Below are positions 1 to 11,345 of a stretch of 64,000 nt of DNA, piece after piece. This DNA comes from Pratylenchus scribneri (taxonomy: Eukaryota; Nematoda; Chromadorea; Rhabditida; Pratylenchidae). Where the stretch lies: positions 310,001 through 374,000 of the forward strand of contig JAQSEB010000129.1 of the NCBI GenBank assembly GCA_030063045.1. The letters are read 5' to 3'. A model generated the notes under the pieces. It did not search any database. It was not told the origin of the DNA and saw only the letters and a list, made by a program, of their open reading frames with translations. Within the stretch, counting starts at the first letter, position 1; the number at the start of each line of letters is the position of its first letter. The position numbers were made by a program, and so were the translations under genes.

Positions 1-143
1 ACCAGTGAAAAGCATCGGAACCAATTTTGATGTACATTGCATAGAATTTAAACTATGGTTGTGTTTGACCATGTGGTAAGCATATGCAAGCTCTGTTCCA
101 ACGGAACGATTTTCTTCACTTGTCTAAAATGAATACAAAAAAA

Positions 144-701
144 TCAAATTTTATTAATAATTTTAACCGTTTTGCGCTTTATAAATGGAGCGATTGATAA
201 ATTTTTATTTGTAGCTTTGACATTTTCTATATGCCGTTCTCGTGCAATATGTCGTTTTATAGCTTCTTCGCCTTTTTTACCAAATAACATTTCTTCATTG
301 CATGCTCGACAACGGAACGAGCCTGGCCCTTTTGTTGAATTTTCAATGAAATCATTTGCATATTTTGTTGCATAAATTGGCCTGAATTTCGATAAGCCTC
401 CCTTCGGTCGATCATGTGAAAATTTTCGCTTTTTCAATGACTAAATTTATTATAAAATTAATTTTAAAATAAAAATAAAAACATTGCTAGTTGTCGTGAC
501 CGATTGATCCTCTCCATTTGAATCATTTTGATCAGTAAGATCCATCGTTGAAATTTCCTCACTTGCTTCTTCTTCATCGGAACCATGCTTATTGACATCT
601 TCATCATCGGAACCCTGTTCATTTGCCTCTTTTCCATATGAAACTGCTGTCGATTTTTTAGTAAATGATGAAGAAAAAAATGATTTTATTGTTTCTTGCA
701 T
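144..701 (-). CDS. Small acidic zinc-finger protein
   Basis: Two exons, 701-483 and 440-144, joined across a 42-bp GT-AG intron in phase 0, give 171 residues. The amino half is acidic and low-complexity, with repeated GSD(D/E)E stretches. The carboxyl half contains a C-x2-C-x16-H-x5-H pattern (FRCRAC...IKRHIARERH) preceded by a basic stretch. The spacing recalls the single finger at the amino end of BED/hAT-type transposases and related domesticated proteins. No transposase catalytic domain follows, so it is either a small nucleic-acid-binding protein or the 5' remnant of a hAT-like gene. The start is the first ATG of the long acidic frame. I do not recognise an orthologue. Confidence 0.5.
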
Positions 702-1352
702 TTTAGCTGAAATTATTCAATTATTTGCCAATAATAATTTAGTAAAATAATGAAATACAATCCAAATCCAAAGTTAATTATGTTATGTATCAAGTATATA
801 TAATTTATCATTATGATGTATGGAAGAAAAAAATAATAAAATACTTATTACTTATGATGCAAGAAAGAAAGAGAAAAAATTTGGATATTTTGTCATTTTT
901 ATGCATAAAAAATGTAAAATTTCATAAAAAAGGAAAAATATTGCAAAATATAAGGAAAAAGGTCAAAAAGGGGGCATTTGGGGGGCATCTCGGCTTGGGG
1001 GGCAAAAAAGGGGGCAAAATCTCAAAAAGGGGGCAAATGCCCCCCGTGGGGGGGTATTCTGGCAGCCCTGGGGAGGAGGTCGCGGGTTCGAATCCCATCC
1101 GGGACTACTAATTTATTTTGGGGTTTTCGATAACGGTGATTACAGATTTGATGTTTATTTTCAAATTTAAACCGGTTCAAAGCTTTAAACCGGTTATGCG
1201 CGAGTTGCATTTTCATCAGAAATTGGGAAATTGATTCTGAAATGTAATATAACCCTTCTAGGAATCTTTTAAAGCGCGGCTTTCCCCTACCTTCCCCATG
1301 TATTGCTTCCGCCACCCCTTTAAGAAAGAACCAACGGGCTGTTCTTCTATAC
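702..1352. other. Spacer with G-rich repeat and tRNA-like piece
   Basis: No convincing gene. At 960-1050 a G-rich motif of the type GGGGGCA(A/T) recurs several times and ends in an inverted CCCCCC block. At 1169-1195 there is a short palindrome built on AACCGGTT. Short open frames here read through this low-complexity DNA and are not protein-like. Confidence 0.5.
1068..1112 (+). ncRNA. tRNA-like fragment (B-box/T-arm)
   Basis: A canonical B-box, GGTTCGAATCC, sits in a T-arm-like context with a GGG/CCC stem and is followed by CCGGGACTA. I cannot find a matching 5' acceptor strand or D-arm, so this is probably a relic of a tRNA or a tRNA-derived SINE head rather than a working tRNA. Confidence 0.3.
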
Positions 1353-4300
1353 ATGAAAAAAAATGAGATTATTTATGTCATTTTCTATTCCCTAGTAAAA
1401 ATTAGTGTTTTTATTTAAATTAAGCAACAAAGGAGATTGTGGACATTCAATTGGAAAATACTTCAATTATTCATGCTTGGATACGGGCAAGACACTCAGA
1501 AAAGGTATCATAATTATAATTATTATTGTTTTTTAAGTTTTTAAAATTTGTAAAAATTTTTTTCTTAAATATAATTTTTTATAAAATTATAATATAATTA
1601 TTTAATTTATATAATTATTTAAAGCCAGCTAATTTGCAACTTTCGGCATCGTCCCATTCATCGACTCAATCCGAACTCGCTAAAAATAAACCGGCTCAAA
1701 TCATTCATTCCACTCCCATTCATGAATGGTTTGAATTTGTTCAATTGGAGGCCAAAGATTTGCATTTGGAAGCACTTTCAATTCATGCTAAAAATGTAGT
1801 ACCAAAGCAAAAAAGGCAACATTTTCAGCTGATTTGGTCAAATGAGGACACCGAAATTTCCTATATTTATGTTTATGAGAAAAAGACGGTGAATTTTCTT
1901 TTTTTTAATCAAAAATATTCATATTAATAAAATGGAATATTCAAAATATAGGTCAAAGAAGAAGGTATTCGGCCGGCTTTCATTCGAGGAGAAGCAAAAC
2001 ACCATCAAAATCTTCATCATCCATCACAGTTTTCATCTTCGAACCCCATTGGGTTGGGCAAATGAGCCAAACGGTTTTACACTGTAAGCCATTTTTAAAA
2101 TTTTATTATTATTATATTTTTAAATAAGATTGACCAAAAATTTTATTAACAATAAATAATTTTCTTGAAATTTGAATAAATTTGCAAAAAAATTTTAATT
2201 AAAGCAAAAAATAAAAATTAATGAATTTTTTAAAATTATTTTTTTTTTTTAAAATAATTCTCACAGCACAAATGATGGCTTTTATCATGTTTGCTACCAA
2301 CATGTGCCAAATGAGAACAGACGTTTCGAATATATTGACAATCAAGCTAGCCCAACATTGTATGTTTTTATCCAATTTAAATAAAAATTTTAATATTTTT
2401 AAAATTTTAAGTACTACATAATTTGGGAAAAATTATTGGAATTAATTGAAAAAATATTATTTTAAATTTTAATAATTATTTTAATTTATAAAAATAATTT
2501 ATTAGATTATTAATAAAATATTATTTCTTAAATTTTTATAATTCTTTGTGCGTTAACACAGGGAAGCCATGCATTGGGGCCATTCAATTAGTCGGGATTT
2601 GATAAATTGGACGCATTTGCCCGTCTTTTTGTTACCAAAATATGAAAAGGATGAACAAAATAAACGGGAAGATTGGGTCCAGCATTGGTTCTCCGGCTCA
2701 GCAATCCCATTTGGCGATCAGGGATTGCGCGTTTTTGTGACCAATTTTAAATTAGGTAAAGCATTAGACATTGCTTCCTTATCGGTATTTTTCCAATAGA
2801 CTCAAACTTTTAGGCCGGAAATGTTAAAAAATTACACTTAAGTTAAAAAACAAATTTTAAATTTTATTCTTTCTATAAATATTTATTAAAAAATTGGATT
2901 TTTATATTATTATAGAAAAGAGGAAATTAATTATAAATTATTTCCATTGATGAACTTATTTACAATTTTCGACATTACCTTTAAAAGAATATTATAATAA
3001 TTTATTAAAAATTATTATAGACAAATAAAAATAAGTCTTGAAATCCGAAATTATACTCTCTATATTTTTTTTAAATATTTCTGCCATTTTTTTGAGGTAA
3101 ATTTGCTATTTCCTAGAGTAATTCTGCCAATATTAATTATATTTTTAAAATTTTTTTTCCAACAAATACATTCTAGCTCGGCGAAATTTGGCCATGCAAA
3201 AGGAAATTGTTTCGGAGGATGGCATTTTGCCTAATCGAGAGCAATTCATTGTTGATCAATACCCGGACAAGCCAAAATACGATGGGGTCGAATTGGTGTT
3301 GAAACATTTCAATTTTCGCGACCCAAATGTCTTCCAAGGGCCTCACGGCTTTTGGTATATGACATTGGGCACTGAGGATCTGGGTATTAAGGAGGGTCCA
3401 GCAAAAAGAGAGTCTCTTGGCGGTGCAATTTTGCTCTACCGAACAAATGAACAAAGCATTGACTCGGGCTGGAAATATATGGTAAAATTAATAAAATATA
3501 TAAAAGTGTTTGGAACGTTCACGGCCCAGATAATTATTTTAATAATAAAAAATCGAAAAATTTTTTTCTAAATTATTTCATGAATTATGAAAGAAAGGAA
3601 TTATTTGGATTTAAGAAATTCTGCTCTATTTTAGCAGGAACCATTTTTGAGTAATTTTATTTTTAAATAATACAAAAAATTAGGATTTTTGCTTAAAATT
3701 TTGTTTCTTTTTTTTATAAATAACAATGCAGAATAAATTTTAAAAATTTTGAAATAATTTTTATTAAATATTTTTTAATTTCATCATTCATTTCGATCGA
3801 AAAAATTTATATAAAAAAATTTCAAAATTGTACAAAATTATTAATAAAAAAAAATAAAAAAAACTTCCAAAATCAAACAAATATTATTATTATTAAATAT
3901 ATTTAAGGATTATAAAAGAAATTAAAATCATCGGTGTAATTTTAAATTTAGAAATTAAGGCCTTGAATAATCTTTATAATGCAATTTTATTTTTAAATAA
4001 AATTCAACATAATTTTTTAAAGAGTGTTTTATTGACCGATAGAAGGGACGGTTTTGAGAACATTGAATGCCCTGGACTGATTCCATTGGGACAAAAGGAG
4101 CCAAAATCTGGCCACGAATACTACGCACTCATCTATGCCCGGGAATGGGGAAAGGAAGATGCCCTCCATCGGGCCAGGGACACTCAAATGCTTTTGGGCA
4201 CTTTTGATGGTCAGAAATTCAATAAAATTTCGGAACAAATTTTGGACTTTGCTTTTGGCTCATATGGACATCAGGTCGTTAATCATATTTATGTTTCGGC

Positions 4301-6158
4301 ATTCTATGATGCTATAATTGTGGATAAACAAATACATTTTATGAATAATTTTATGCTTAATGAGCGCAAAAATTAAATTTAAAAATTATTATTATATGAA
4401 TTATCCCAAAATATGGCCAAAATCTTTAATATATAACTTTATATTTTTATTCTAGCGGATATCCAAAATTAGCCAATTTTATATTATTTTTAATCAAATT
4501 GTTGCCCATTAAAATACTAAATTATTTCACTATTGAGAAAAATTATTTTAACACCCTTACAATTAGTTTAAGAATTTTCTGTATTTTTTCTTAGAAAAAA
4601 ATTAGGTATAATTAAATATAAATTCGCATTAAAAACTTATTTTTCACAATTCCAAAATGATCGGGTCTTCAATTATCATTAGGGTTAATTATACGTGGGC
4701 GTATAAAGAAATCACAGATAAAGTATAGTGCGAATAATCATGCCAGGGATAAGGAACGGTTAGGCCATTTTTGAAAATTATCCGCGGATACTAACCGTTC
4801 CGATGGAAAATTTTTGTTCAAAAATGGCTGTGCAGCGAAAAATTTGTTCCAAAAATGGCCGCGAAGCGAAAAATTTGACCCTAAATGGTGGCTTTAAAAA
4901 AAGGTTGCGTATAGGCGGATAGGCGCATACTCAAAGCGCGGAAAAGGATAATGCGGATAATCGGGTTGCGGATAAGGAACGTTTAATTAGCCCAAAATCG
5001 TTGCGTATAACCCTTACATATAAACGTTACGCCCAGGTATAATTAAGCCGAATTATCATGCAATTTTAATTAATTTATTTTTCTCTTTTCCTAAAGGGCT
5101 TTTTCGAGAGGAAAAGCCAACAAGCATTGTTACTTGGTTGGCAATCCTGGTGGAATGATTGGGATTTCAAATCGGATTTCTTTTCCTCACAAACTTTGCC
5201 ACGCGTAATCAAAATAAACAAAAAGAAGGATGCCCTTTTGATTGGTCCACATCCAAATGTGCTGGAAAAGTTGCGAGGAAAAATGCTCTACGACAAAAAT
5301 GGGGGAAAAGAAGAAGAAATGAACGCCGAATTACCCAACAAAACAGCCTATATTCGACTGGAATTTGAACAGAATAATTTTGTGGATGATGAGAAAAATA
5401 TTTTTGTGAAAATAATTGATGAAAAATATGAAAATTTGGGGGTTAAAATCAACAAAGCCGGCATTGAATTGGTCAAGGAAATGAAGTATTATTTTTTAAA
5501 TTTTATTTAAATATAATATTTAATATTGAGTTTTGGAGAAATAAAATTTATTTATGAAATGCATAAATTTAAATTTAAAAATATTTATTATTAACTCGAA
5601 TATTTATTTTATTTAAAAGAATTTTAAAAAATTTTCGAATTTTTATTCTTTAGGAATAATATTTCTATTAATATTTTCTATAAAAAACCACTCTTAAAAT
5701 AGTTTAAAAAATTCTGAGAGAAAAATAAAATTTCTTTAAAAATGAAAAAATAATATTATAATTTAAAAATTAGATAGTAAAAAATTCGTTACTGATTTAT
5801 CTTTAAAGAATAAAGAGTCAAAATTCATTTTCCTAGATTGGTAGAAGGAGTAAAAGACAGCCGTCCACTTTTGGCACAAAATGCTCGACCCGAAATTCTA
5901 CACATTTTCATTGACATTGATTCAATGGAAATTTATGGGGAATTGGAGGAGGATGGATGGCCAAGATGGACGGGCACAACCCGATTGACGGGAAATGGCG
6001 AATTCTGGGTGAAAAGAGTGGTAATTATTGAGAATGTTGTGGGAAAAGATGGAGGAAATTTGCTCAAAAAAGTACAAATTTGGGAAATGAAATCAGCAAA
6101 AATGAATGGTGTTGGCCTCAATTTGATGGCTTCTGGAGGAAAGAATGAGGAAAAGTAA
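1353..6158 (+). CDS. GH32 sucrose hydrolase/invertase-like protein
   Basis: Hand-built exons: 1353-1394 (tentative), 1433-1504, 1625-1888, 1952-2083, 2267-2359, 2562-2755, 3177-3481, 4023-~4319, 5097-5485, 5837-6158; most junctions close in phase. The five-bladed propeller signatures occur in order: GWANEPNGF near 2055-2078 (family GWMNDPNG), MHWGHS, HWFSGSA, FRDPNVF near 3315 (transition-state Asp), ENIECPG near 4059 (acid/base Glu), then a beta-sandwich with HIFIDIDSMEIY near 5903. GH32 enzymes hydrolyse sucrose or fructans; nematode copies are known as bacterial acquisitions in plant parasites. Oddities: the usual nucleophile Asp is Glu (GAG, 2064-2066), and exon 4 seems to need a one-base frame change at a TTTT run at 2030-2033. 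About 130 residues precede the propeller and are unassigned. The first exon is a weak signal-peptide candidate. Confidence 0.8.
4670..5060. mobile_element. MITE-like inverted-repeat element in GH32 intron
   Basis: Imperfect terminal inverted repeats share TTAATTATACSTGGGCGTA (left near 4685, right near 5025-5045). The inside contains two GCGAAAAATTTG direct repeats and an inverted GGAACGGTTA pair near 4750 and 4790. No coding capacity. It lies wholly inside the eighth intron of the GH32 gene. Confidence 0.5.
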
Positions 6159-6740
6159 AATTGAAAACAAAAATATTTGGAAAAATGTTATTTGGAAATG
6201 AGGGGATGCAATTAAAAACAAAAAAAAATTGGGAATTTCTTTTTACCTTTTTAAATTTTCTTGATTTTTATGTTTTGGTGTCTCATTTTAAAAAATTTCT
6301 ATTTTTTCTATAATTTTCATAAAGATAAATTTTTCGGTAAAAATAGTTTGTCTATTTTTAAAGTGCTCGGCGCGGATTACAGATTTGTGGAAAAATTCAA
6401 TTTTGTAACTTTCTAAATAAAATTTGGATAGAAATTTGAGAAAGATTATTTTGTATATTTCTTCTTAATAATAGGGGAAATTATTGGGTGGATGCTTGTT
6501 GCCTATTTTTTTATTTAATATAGTAATTATTAAAAATTTCATTTTAAAAAATATTTTTACTAATTTGAATTCTTAGATCGCTAAAAAGAAGGGCAAAAAT
6601 ATAAATGAAAAGTTGAAAAATATGAACAAACAAAATATAAAAAAATTGATATAGATGATAGAACCAAATCGATATATAGAAAAATACATTAAAAAAATAT
6701 TTATAATATGTTAATATATATTTATTTTTTATTTAATGAT

Positions 6741-7293
6741 TAGAGCTAGGATTTATATTGAAATTTTGAAATAGATTCCCGAAATATAGGCATAAAATAT
6801 TGGCATAAAAGTATGTAAAATATTGATATAAATGGTCGAAAATGGGCAAAATATATTGATGAAATATTGATGAAAATTTTTTAAAAAAACATTAAATTTT
6901 ATTAAAAATTTCAAAAAATTTTTCTTCTTACTCACAATCACAAATTATTCAAATTTCGATATTTTTATTCAGAAAATTTTAAAATTTTTTCAAAAAAATC
7001 GAAATTTTTTCAAAAATTAAAATTTTTCAAAAAATTTTCTCAATTTTTTTTTCTAAAAACTATAAAATTCTTCAAAAATATTACAATATTGACAAATATG
7101 TAACGAAAATGGCGATATATTGACATAAATATTGACGTCCAAAAAATATCAGAATATTGATGAATATTGACATAAAAATTCACACAAATCAACTAAAACA
7201 ATGATAAAAATGACAAAAAGTTGTTTTATGTTTGTTTCAAGCTATATTAAAGTTAGCAAAAAAATATTGATATCAATATAAATCCTAGCTCTA
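6741..7293. mobile_element. hAT-superfamily MITE
   Basis: A 553-bp element with perfect 21-bp terminal inverted repeats beginning TAGAGCTAGGATTTATATTG. It is flanked by an exact 8-bp duplication, TTAATGAT, at 6733-6740 and 7294-7301. An 8-bp target duplication and a TIR starting TAGAG fit the hAT superfamily. The interior is AT-rich and repeats variants of AATATTGA. There is no transposase, so it is non-autonomous. Confidence 0.88.
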
Positions 7294-7923
7294 TTAATGA
7301 TAAATAAATATTAAAAAATATCATCAATTAATTGTTGTAATTGGAAACGACGAAGTAGTATTCGATTTCATTATCCGCGAAAAATTTTGATGGCTAATTC
7401 CAATTTTGTTGCTGGTTACCCATTTTGTTCCGGGATTGGAATTTTCAACTGTATTTGTAAAAAATAATTGGCATTTGATCAAAGCAATAAATTGTCGAGC
7501 AATTAATTTTCGATAATCTTTACACAAACAAATCAGTGCAATCTAAATATTTGGGGATTGGCAGGAAAATTATTGCAAAGAGCAATTCCGAAGTTTTTTT
7601 TATTTATTATATTGCCACTAATAATAATTTTTATAATTAAAAGTTAAAACACAATTTTAGGCTATAAAAATGGAAAAGTGAAAGCTATTTTAAACCCTAT
7701 CTGCTTAGGCTCTTGCCCTAGTCCGGAACTTAAAAAAACCAGAAATAGTTTAGGCAAAATAAAAAAATATATGACCACAAAAATTAAAAGGTGGAAAAAA
7801 TAATTTTATGCCAAATATATTTCCTTTTTTATTTCTGTTAAATTATTAAAAATTAATTTTTTTTACTTAAAATAATTTTCTTTTACTTAAAAAATGTTTT
7901 TTTAATCTAAAAATTATTTGAGT

Positions 7924-8202
7924 TCTAATAAATCAAAAATTGGGTTTGGGTTTAGACCATACTAATCTTTTACCAATTTGTAGATCTCACCGAGACGCAT
8001 CGAATGGTATATATATAAAATATCAGGTTTTGGCCTAAAATTAAATTGTTTAAAACCAATAATTTTAAAAATGTGATTTAAAAGGTTTAACTCGCTCAGT
8101 TTCAGTTTAAAACTAAGAAATGTATATGTCAAATGCCTCAATGAGATCTACAAATTGGATACGGTTTATAGGGTCTAAACCCAGTTTTTGATTTATTAGA
8201 AG
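7924..8202. mobile_element. Foldback element, family 1 (short subtype)
   Basis: Inverted arms: CTAATAAATCAAAAATTGGG at 7925 and its counterpart ending TTTTTGATTTATTAG at 8198, with inner arms carrying the family signature GAGACGCATCGAATGGTATAT. The same signature recurs at 34.3, 35.2, 37.6 and 39.1 kb. No coding content. Confidence 0.7.
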
Positions 8203-8311
8203 TAAAAAACTAAGTTTTAGTGAAAAAAGCATTTTTTAGGTGAAACAAATCTATTTTTATGTAAAAAATAGCCATTAAAAATATTTTCCTTTTCCTCTGT
8301 TCCCCACCGGG

Positions 8312-8545
8312 AGAACTTTTGGTACTTGTGCAGTTTGTATTCTCTTTTTGAAAAGTGCTTTGTCCCCCCCCCCCCTATGGTTTCAGGGTTTGGGTTAGGC
8401 TTGGGTTTAAGATACACGTAAGATGATTCTTACCCCACCCTATCCCTAACCCAGCCCTGATTGACCCTAACCCGAATTATGACAAACCATAGGGGAGACC
8501 AAGCACTTTCCAAAAAAAAGGATACAAACTGCACAAGTACCAAAT
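8312..8545. mobile_element. Foldback element with telomere-like core
   Basis: Arms GGTACTTGTGCAGTTTGTAT (8319-8338) and ATACAAACTGCACAAGTACC (8522-8541) are exact inverse complements over 20 bp, followed inward by further similarity (AAGTGCTT). The core has a poly-C run and degenerate GGGTTTGGG / CCCTAACCC stretches. Confidence 0.7.
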
Positions 8546-8697
8546 TTTTTTGCTCTCATTAAAAATATATTTTCTTTTTTTCTTTCTCTTTTTTATTTTT
8601 TTTTCTGTAAGGAAATAATTTTATAAACCATTGTCAACAAAATATTTCTGAGAAGATAAGATATAGACTAGACATCCTGCTGCTGGACCTAACAAAT

Positions 8698-10578
8698 TTA
8701 TGGATTTTTACTTACATCATCGCTAACATTGATGAGGGCATTGTTAATTGAAATCAATGTCATTAAAATATTATAGAGAACGAGAAAAGTCATTGAATAA
8801 TTTTGTTCTTTATTGGCGAATTCATTTTGTTGATTGAATTGTGCATTCTGCAGGGATTGATCACAAATGTACAGCACAAGCCAGAATAAATATGGGACCA
8901 TGGAAAAGGTGAAAACAATGCACATTCGAACCATTTCCTGTTCAACATTTGATGTATTTGCAGTTTGCAATTGTTGATTTTTGGCTTCTATAGAGAATTT
9001 TATTTTATTAAATTTTTGAATTATCTTTTTGAACATTCGGGCCTAAAATAAATTAAATTTTTTTTGTTATGAATTCATGATTCAAAATTGACATTTACGC
9101 CTTAAAAAATGTATAAAAATTTTCTAATAATTTTTAGATTTTTTAAAAAATTTTTCTCATTACTTTAGACATTTATGTTTAATATTATATTAGCAAAATC
9201 TTACCAAATGGTTTGTGTTAAAATAAATTTAGCTGGGATACAATTAATGAAATACCAAATATCTAATAAAGAAATTGGATTATTTCTTAACTATTGTGGA
9301 TTTTTTAATAATCATAAAATTTCATAATCCTCTATTAATCCAACCCTCTATTCGAAATTGTGGAACCATATATTATACCACAGACAGGGTGAACTTTTAT
9401 TCGATTTTCTTAATTCCATAAAGTTCTACCAAATCCGCTCTAATTTTTTTCCTAAATTTCCAAATTAAGGAAGAGGTGGAAAATAATTCCCCATGAGATT
9501 ATAGTGTTTTTACGAAATCCCATTGTATTGTTTAAGAAATTTATTTCAATTTTTATAAATTTTATTGTTAAATTTTACCTGTCTTTTTCCAAAAAACTTT
9601 AATAAATACTAAAATATAGCAAAAAATTGGCCAAATAATTCCCATAATTGTTTGTGCAATTGTCGCTTTCAATTCCAAATCGGGGATCCATGAAAAATTG
9701 GATTGAATGTTCAAAATGAAAACAATTGCCGGTGGAATAGCACAAATCCAAACGGCAATGCAAATTAAAATTATACGCCTAAAAAAATATAATTTTTCAG
9801 TTCTTAGATTTAACAATATTAAAATATAATTTTTAATATTTTAGATTTTATTTATTTTAATTATAGTTATCTTTTAGTATTATCTTTAAATTCCAAACTT
9901 TGATTTTCAATTTTTGTAATTTTGGTGTATTTTATTTTGAAGTGTGATGAATTTCCAAAGAAAGCAAAGAGGGCTCATATAAAGATAATTTTTGGAATGT
10001 CTTTTTTCGATTTCAATTGAAAAAACAATTTATTTTCTACAGTTCCATTCCAGTATTCCTATAAGATTTTGACCATGGCAAAATTTAGTTAAAAAGGGGG
10101 AATGATATGATAAAAAAATAAAAATTTTAATGCACTATTTATTTAAAAATATGCTTCTACAACTGATGAGACAATTACTAGGTACCGAAGAGATATAAGA
10201 TTATTATTAAAAAATAAGTGAAAAATTATTGGCTATATTATATATTTTATTATTTCTAGTAAAATAATAAATTGTGGTATTTTTAATCTCTGCGGACTGA
10301 GAAACAACCTTAATTTTAATATTTAATTTAATAACGTTAAATAATCAGTAAGGACAACAAAATAAAAGTAAAATTCACCGTTTATTCATCCAATATTTTT
10401 TATAGCTGATCGGCCAATAAATGGCATGCAAACGATTCAGTGCCAAAATTGGAATATGAAAACGGATGACATAGAGAAACCAAAATAAAATATATGTGGG
10501 CAAATTGTCCATCTTTTTATTGTACACTAATTCTTGCAATGAGATGAAAAATTGAATTATTAAACTGGCCATGGCCTA
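8698..10578 (-). CDS. Serpentine (7TM) receptor, amino end missing
   Basis: Three exons: 10578-~10381, ~9779-~9606 and 9048-8698. The first joins the second in phase 2. The second joins the third in phase 0 if the donor is the GT at about 9605. They encode hydrophobic helices typical of a nematode chemoreceptor-like GPCR. LNRLHAIYWPISYKKYW sits after one helix, where the DRY-like motif belongs. Next come WICAIPPAIVFIL and IIWPIFCYILVFIK, then a basic third loop, then helices six and seven (FSMVPYLFWLVLYIC; LVLYNILMTLISINNAL). The first exon starts at an acceptor, so helices one and two must lie upstream, where I could not find them. Such receptors sense external chemicals or peptides at the plasma membrane. 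I cannot name the receptor family. Confidence 0.6.
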
Positions 10579-10971
10579 AAATTTATTTTTTTAAATTAAA
10601 TAAGAAAAATATTTACGATAATTAAAAAATAATAATAAAGTGATATTTTCATAAAATCATTGAATTTCACAAAAATTTGTCTAAATAATATCTATTAAAT
10701 AAATAATTATAATTTTATAAATAATGGTACAAATGCTTAAATAAATACATATAAATAAAAATTAATTTATTTAAAGCAAATGGTTTCTTCCATTTTTTCG
10801 GTAAATTAATTTAATAATATCAAGTCTATAAAATTTTTTATATACCAATTTTCAATTATTTATCAGTTTTTTTCCGATTCAGCATTGGATGATATAATTC
10901 TCTCCGAATGTTCTACAATGGAATTTTTCTAATAAAGAAAAATTTCTTATGCTATTTTCTCATGTACATAC

Positions 10972-11218
10972 AATCGGAATATTTTTTTAGTGAATATAGG
11001 ATTTGAAAATATTGGTGGAATGTTTATTGAAAAGAAAATAGCTTGGGCGCTTATCATTCTCTTTTCTATTTTTTCCTTTCTCTTTCCACTGTTGATTGGG
11101 GAGATTGGCGCTCGCTGGCTGTTTCCTTCTTTTCATTTTGGTCAGAAAAAATAAAAAACATTCGTTTCAATGAACATTCACTTTAAAGGGATGTTCACTA
11201 AAAAAATATTCCGATTTT
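10972..11218. mobile_element. Foldback element
   Basis: Arms ATCGGAATATTTTTTTAGTG (about 10974) and its inverse CACTAAAAAAATATTCCGAT (about 11196-11215), some 200 bp apart, with no coding sequence between them. Confidence 0.6.
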
Positions 11219-11249
11219 ATATATTCCATATTGGCTACTCTAATAGATT

Positions 11250-11345
11250 TTAGGGTTTAGGGTAGGGTTGGGGTTAGCTAGGGTTGGGCCGAATGGGTTT
11301 TAGAGGTATATAGGGGTAAGTTAGGGGTAGGTAGGGTTTAGGGTT
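11250..11345 (+). repeat. Degenerate telomere-like G-rich repeat
   Basis: Irregular repeats of TTAGGG, TAGGGTT and TTGGGG type over about 95 bp. Similar blocks at 8.4, 16.4, 22.0, 31.05, 34.9 and 51.05 kb lie in or next to inverted-repeat elements. Confidence 0.6.

Larger units (their letters stand above)
6159..8697. other. Gene-free spacer between GH32 gene and receptor gene
   Basis: AT-rich DNA with no gene I can support. It holds the hAT-type MITE (6741-7293) and two foldback elements (7924-8202, 8312-8545), listed separately. The remaining parts (6159-6740, 7302-7923, 8546-8697) show nothing beyond AT-rich low-complexity sequence. Confidence 0.6.

Noticed and set aside
1022..1354. Minus-strand frame containing DGIRTRDLLPR
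   Set aside because: This peptide is the usual mistranslation of a tRNA T-arm (B-box) and is not a protein.
9200..9262. Extra receptor exon reading DIWYFINCIPAKF
   Set aside because: It has an acceptor and donor but its outgoing phase does not fit the next exon, and the receptor exons join well without it.
11250..11345. True telomere or chromosome end
   Set aside because: The repeats are short, irregular and internal, and unique genes continue on both sides.
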